DNA of 7,525 nucleotides from Thermoprotei archaeon (GTDB lineage Archaea > Thermoproteota > Thermoprotei > Thermofilales > B20-G17). Position 1 is the stretch's first letter. The number at the start of each line of letters is the position of its first letter. The notes under the pieces were generated by a model that had not been told where the DNA came from, searched no databases, and saw only the letters and a program-made list of their open reading frames with translations. The stretch is from contig QMRW01000062.1 in assembly GCA_003650785.1 (NCBI GenBank), forward strand, positions 1 to 7,525, read 5' to 3'. The position numbers were made by a program, and so were the translations under genes. Below, piece by piece: positions 5,499 to 7,525 of the stretch.

Positions 5499-7160
5499 CT
5501 AGAATTCAGTTCCTGGTTTCTCCTCTTCCTCCTCTTTCTCCTTCTTCTTTTCCTCTTCTTCTAGCTTAGAGGCAGCTATTATATCATCTATCCTTAGTAT
5601 CATTGTAGCTGCTTCTGTAGCAGTCTTTAGAGCATGAAGTTTGACTATTAAAGGTTCGAGCACATCTTTATCGAGCATATTCACTACTTTACCTTCGAAT
5701 ACATCTATTCCTGTGTACTTCTCTCCTCTGTCATGAGCGGATCTAAGTTCAGCTATGATATCTATTGGATCGAGACCCGCGTTTTCGGCTAGAGCTCTGG
5801 GTATGGACTCTACAGCTTTAGCAAAGGCCTCAATAGCTAGCTGTCTTCTTCCACCGGCTTTAGGAGCATATTCGCGTAGTGCTTTAGCTACTTCTGCTTC
5901 TGGAGCACCCCCACCGGGGACTATGTATGGCTCCTCTATAACATCAGCTACAACGCTGAGAGCGTCTATTAGGGATCTCTCAGCTTCATCCACTACCTTT
6001 TCCATTCCCCCTCTTATCAATATACTTACAGCTCTGGGATTCTTACATCCCTCTACAAACACCATCTTTTCATCTCCAACTTTTCTCTCTTCAACTAGTT
6101 TAGCAAAGCCCAGATCCTTCTCCGTGAGATCTTCTACTTTGGTAACTATTCTTGCTCCTGTAGCTCTCGCTAGTTTCTCCATATCTGATTTCTTAACTCT
6201 TCTAACTGCTAGTATGCCCATCTTAGCTAGATAGTGCTGAGCCATATCATCTATACCCTTCTGTACGAATACCACATTAACGCCCGTGGCTCTTATCTTC
6301 TCTACCATTTCCTTAAGGAGACGTTCCTCCTCTTCTATGAAGGCCATCATTTGAGATGGATCGCTTATCCTTATCTCAGCATCTATCTCCGTTTTCTCGA
6401 CTTCTAGTGGACAATTAAGAAGTGCTATTTTAGCATTCTCTATTCTTCTGGGCATTCCCGGATGTACAACCTCTTTATCTATGATAACCCCGTATACTAG
6501 TTGAGTGTCGAATAGGCTACCACCTTGACGTTTAATAAGTTGGACGTAGTCTATGTCAGCTACCCACTCTTCTCCTCTCTTCTCAGCTATCTGCTTAATG
6601 GCTTTGACAGCTATATTAGCAAAGTACTCTTTTACACCTGTTACCATTTTACCATGCATAGCTGTTGCAGCAACTTTCTTTAAAGTCTCTACATCATCTA
6701 TGTCCACCTTTATAGCTATGTTCCTTAAGATCTCATCAGCCTTCTCCAAGGCCTCTTTATAACCGCTGACTATGACTGTTGGATGGATGTTCTTTAAGAG
6801 AAGATTTTCTGCTTCTTTAAGCAATTCACCCGCTAGTACTACAGCTGTAGTGGTCCCATCTCCCACCTCATCGTCTTGAGCCTTAGCCACTTCAACTAGA
6901 AGCTTAGCTACAGGATGTTGGACATCCATTTCGTCAAGAATCGTAGCACCGTCATTACTCACTGTGACATCTCCTAGGCTATCTATTAGCATTTTATCCA
7001 TGCCTTTAGGGCCTAGTGTCGTTCTTATGGATTCGGCGATTATTCTTGCCACCATTATATTAAGCCTTGTAGCCTCTTTTCCAGTCTTTCTAGTAGTTCC
7101 CTCCTTCAGTAGTAATACTGGTGTTCCACCTAGTTGTGCTACTTCAGCCACATCTATCAC
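5499..7160 (-). CDS. thsA: Thermosome subunit (group II chaperonin)
   Basis: Subunit of the archaeal double-ring chaperonin that folds proteins with a built-in lid. The 553-residue product carries all the nucleotide-site signatures: TTLGPKGMDKML (47-58), VSNDGATIL (67-75), QDDEVGDGTTT (95-105) with the P-loop Asp101, and the C-terminal VPGGGAPE. The apical and lid region lies in the middle (about 215-375). The tail is a long Glu/Lys run (EEEEKKKEKEEEEEKPGTEF) instead of the GGM-rich end of many thermosomes. The start is GTG at 7160, the earliest GTG after an in-frame stop. No Shine-Dalgarno motif precedes it, but a TATA box centred 26 nt upstream predicts a leaderless mRNA beginning at this GTG. 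A second in-frame GTG at 7151 is the main alternative. Whether it is the alpha or beta paralogue is not decidable here, so the symbol is provisional. Confidence 0.97.
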   Translation of the reverse strand: MIDVAEVAQLGGTPVLLLKEGTTRKTGKEATRLNIMVARIIAESIRTTLGPKGMDKMLIDSLGDVTVSNDGATILDEMDVQHPVAKLLVEVAKAQDDEVGDGTTTAVVLAGELLKEAENLLLKNIHPTVIVSGYKEALEKADEILRNIAIKVDIDDVETLKKVAATAMHGKMVTGVKEYFANIAVKAIKQIAEKRGEEWVADIDYVQLIKRQGGSLFDTQLVYGVIIDKEVVHPGMPRRIENAKIALLNCPLEVEKTEIDAEIRISDPSQMMAFIEEEERLLKEMVEKIRATGVNVVFVQKGIDDMAQHYLAKMGILAVRRVKKSDMEKLARATGARIVTKVEDLTEKDLGFAKLVEERKVGDEKMVFVEGCKNPRAVSILIRGGMEKVVDEAERSLIDALSVVADVIEEPYIVPGGGAPEAEVAKALREYAPKAGGRRQLAIEAFAKAVESIPRALAENAGLDPIDIIAELRSAHDRGEKYTGIDVFEGKVVNMLDKDVLEPLIVKLHALKTATEAATMILRIDDIIAASKLEEEEKKKEKEEEEEKPGTEF

Positions 7161-7181
7161 CAGGTTTTCTGTATAGCGCTT

Positions 7182-7190
7182 CTATATATT
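7182..7190 (-). promoter_or_regulatory. TATA box of the thermosome gene
   Basis: Minus-strand AATATATAG is centred 26-27 nt before the GTG start at 7160, exactly the archaeal TATA-to-start distance, so the predicted mRNA is leaderless. The flanking region (7191-7260) may hold heat-shock regulator sites, but I see no clear palindrome that I could name as one. Confidence 0.65.
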
Positions 7191-7426
7191 CATTATGGGC
7201 ACTTCCAAGTGCTATCACTCTAGAACTTAGTAATACTAATTATATCTTCCAAATATTGAGTAGGGGAAATGATTTGGAGATACATAGTGCAAATGTACTT
7301 ATTTCTTTCAATTCCATGTATAATCTCATAAAGAAATCTAGTTTGTAGTGTGAAAGTACAAGTCCGTAACCTGTCCCACACAGTCTTTACCTATTCTCAT
7401 GCATTGACTTTCTTTATGTTTAGGTG

Positions 7427-7443
7427 TTTTTTGTCTTTTTCTT
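7427..7443 (+). terminator. T-rich tract, possible plus-strand terminator
   Basis: A T6 run (7427-7432) is followed after GTC by a T5 run and CTT. This resembles a plus-strand archaeal terminator, yet no plus-strand gene lies just upstream. It could end a small RNA, or simply be an A-rich stretch on the minus strand upstream of the thermosome. Confidence 0.3.
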
Positions 7444-7473
7444 GGGGTTTGTTGGGTAATGGATATGTTATTA

Positions 7474-7509
7474 CTTAGTTATTCTTAGAAGTAGAAACTA
7501 TTAACTAAG
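7474..7509. repeat. 8-bp perfect inverted repeat, 20-nt spacer
   Basis: CTTAGTTA (7474-7481) and TAACTAAG (7502-7509) are exact reverse complements. The spacer holds a smaller palindrome, TTCTTAGAA (7482-7490). The right arm runs straight into a second dyad, GAGAA-AAC-TTCTC (7509-7521). In AT-rich DNA one repeat of this size is expected by chance in several kilobases, so only the clustering is notable. Confidence 0.4.
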
Positions 7510-7525
7510 AGAAAACTTCTCCAAA

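Larger units (their letters stand above)
7161..7525. other. Intergenic region with no convincing gene
   Basis: These 365 bp hold the thermosome promoter, then AT-rich sequence. Short open frames on both strands lack plausible starts and recognisable content. I found no tRNA, C/D-box or CRISPR repeat. What stands out is a T-rich tract (7427-7443) and stacked inverted repeats at the right end (7474-7521), which may belong to a gene beyond the window. Confidence 0.6.

Noticed and set aside
5755..6234. Plus-strand 159-codon open frame inside the thermosome gene
   Set aside because: Antisense shadow of the thermosome coding frame: Ser/Ala/Thr-rich with no domain. The other antisense frames at 2756-2956, 5153-5473, 6553-6762, 6964-7176 and 7121-7348 are rejected for the same reason.
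7348..7381. Anticodon-arm-like 5-bp stem with a 7-nt loop on the minus strand
   Set aside because: No acceptor stem, D-arm or T-arm (no GTTCRA-type motif) nearby, and the stem needs a G-U pair; not a tRNA. It also fails the stem-to-ACA spacing expected of an H/ACA RNA.
7338..7400. Minus-strand 20-residue open frame beginning MRIGKDCVGQV
   Set aside because: Very short, no Shine-Dalgarno or TATA at the right distance, and no recognisable relatives; the frame opens further upstream only without a start.
1..7525. CRISPR arrays, insertion sequences, toxin-antitoxin or defence genes
   Set aside because: No regularly spaced repeats, transposase motifs or terminal repeats; all long frames are accounted for by housekeeping genes, one exporter and one unknown.

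Overview
The window is a stretch of chromosome from a hyperthermophilic-type archaeon, most likely a crenarchaeote (Thermoproteota). The support is the gene content: eukaryote-like ribosomal proteins eS4 and uL24, an Orc1/Cdc6 initiator, a group II chaperonin (thermosome), RtcA and a SAM hydroxide adenosyltransferase. TATA-box promoters and archaeal Shine-Dalgarno motifs (GGTG, GAGGAG) agree with this. Composition is AT-rich, arginine codons are mostly AGA/AGG, and the genus cannot be named from the sequence.

Layout from left to right. Positions 1-1961 carry four minus-strand genes, read right to left: a LysE/RhtB-type membrane exporter, an unrecognised small protein with a CxC...CxxxxC cysteine pattern, rpl24 (uL24) and the 5' part of rps4e (eS4), which runs off the left edge. 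rpl24 and rps4e are 4 nt apart and clearly translationally linked. The small cysteine protein and rpl24 each have their own TATA box, inside almost identical 15-bp blocks. A 238-bp divergent region (1962-2199) separates lysE from orc1/cdc6, the only plus-strand gene. It holds an imperfect hairpin and, directly before the cdc6 start, a good match to an archaeal origin recognition box (ORB). Positions 3491-7160 carry a second minus-strand block, read right to left: thermosome, SAM hydroxide adenosyltransferase, then rtcA. The thermosome ends in a T-run terminator and the next gene has its own TATA box. rtcA follows after a short gap and is probably co-transcribed. The last 365 bp (7161-7525) hold the thermosome promoter and no convincing gene, but do contain a T-rich tract and stacked inverted repeats.

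Functionally this is a mostly housekeeping region: translation, replication initiation, protein folding, RNA end processing and SAM metabolism. I see no mobile element, CRISPR array, tRNA or rRNA, and no evidence for a new multigene system. The most interesting local signal is the ORB-like element that coincides with the start region of the initiator gene itself, which suggests autoregulation and perhaps a nearby origin. Next come the cysteine-rich unknown protein beside the ribosomal genes, and the split between promoters predicting leaderless transcripts and those predicting very short leaders.
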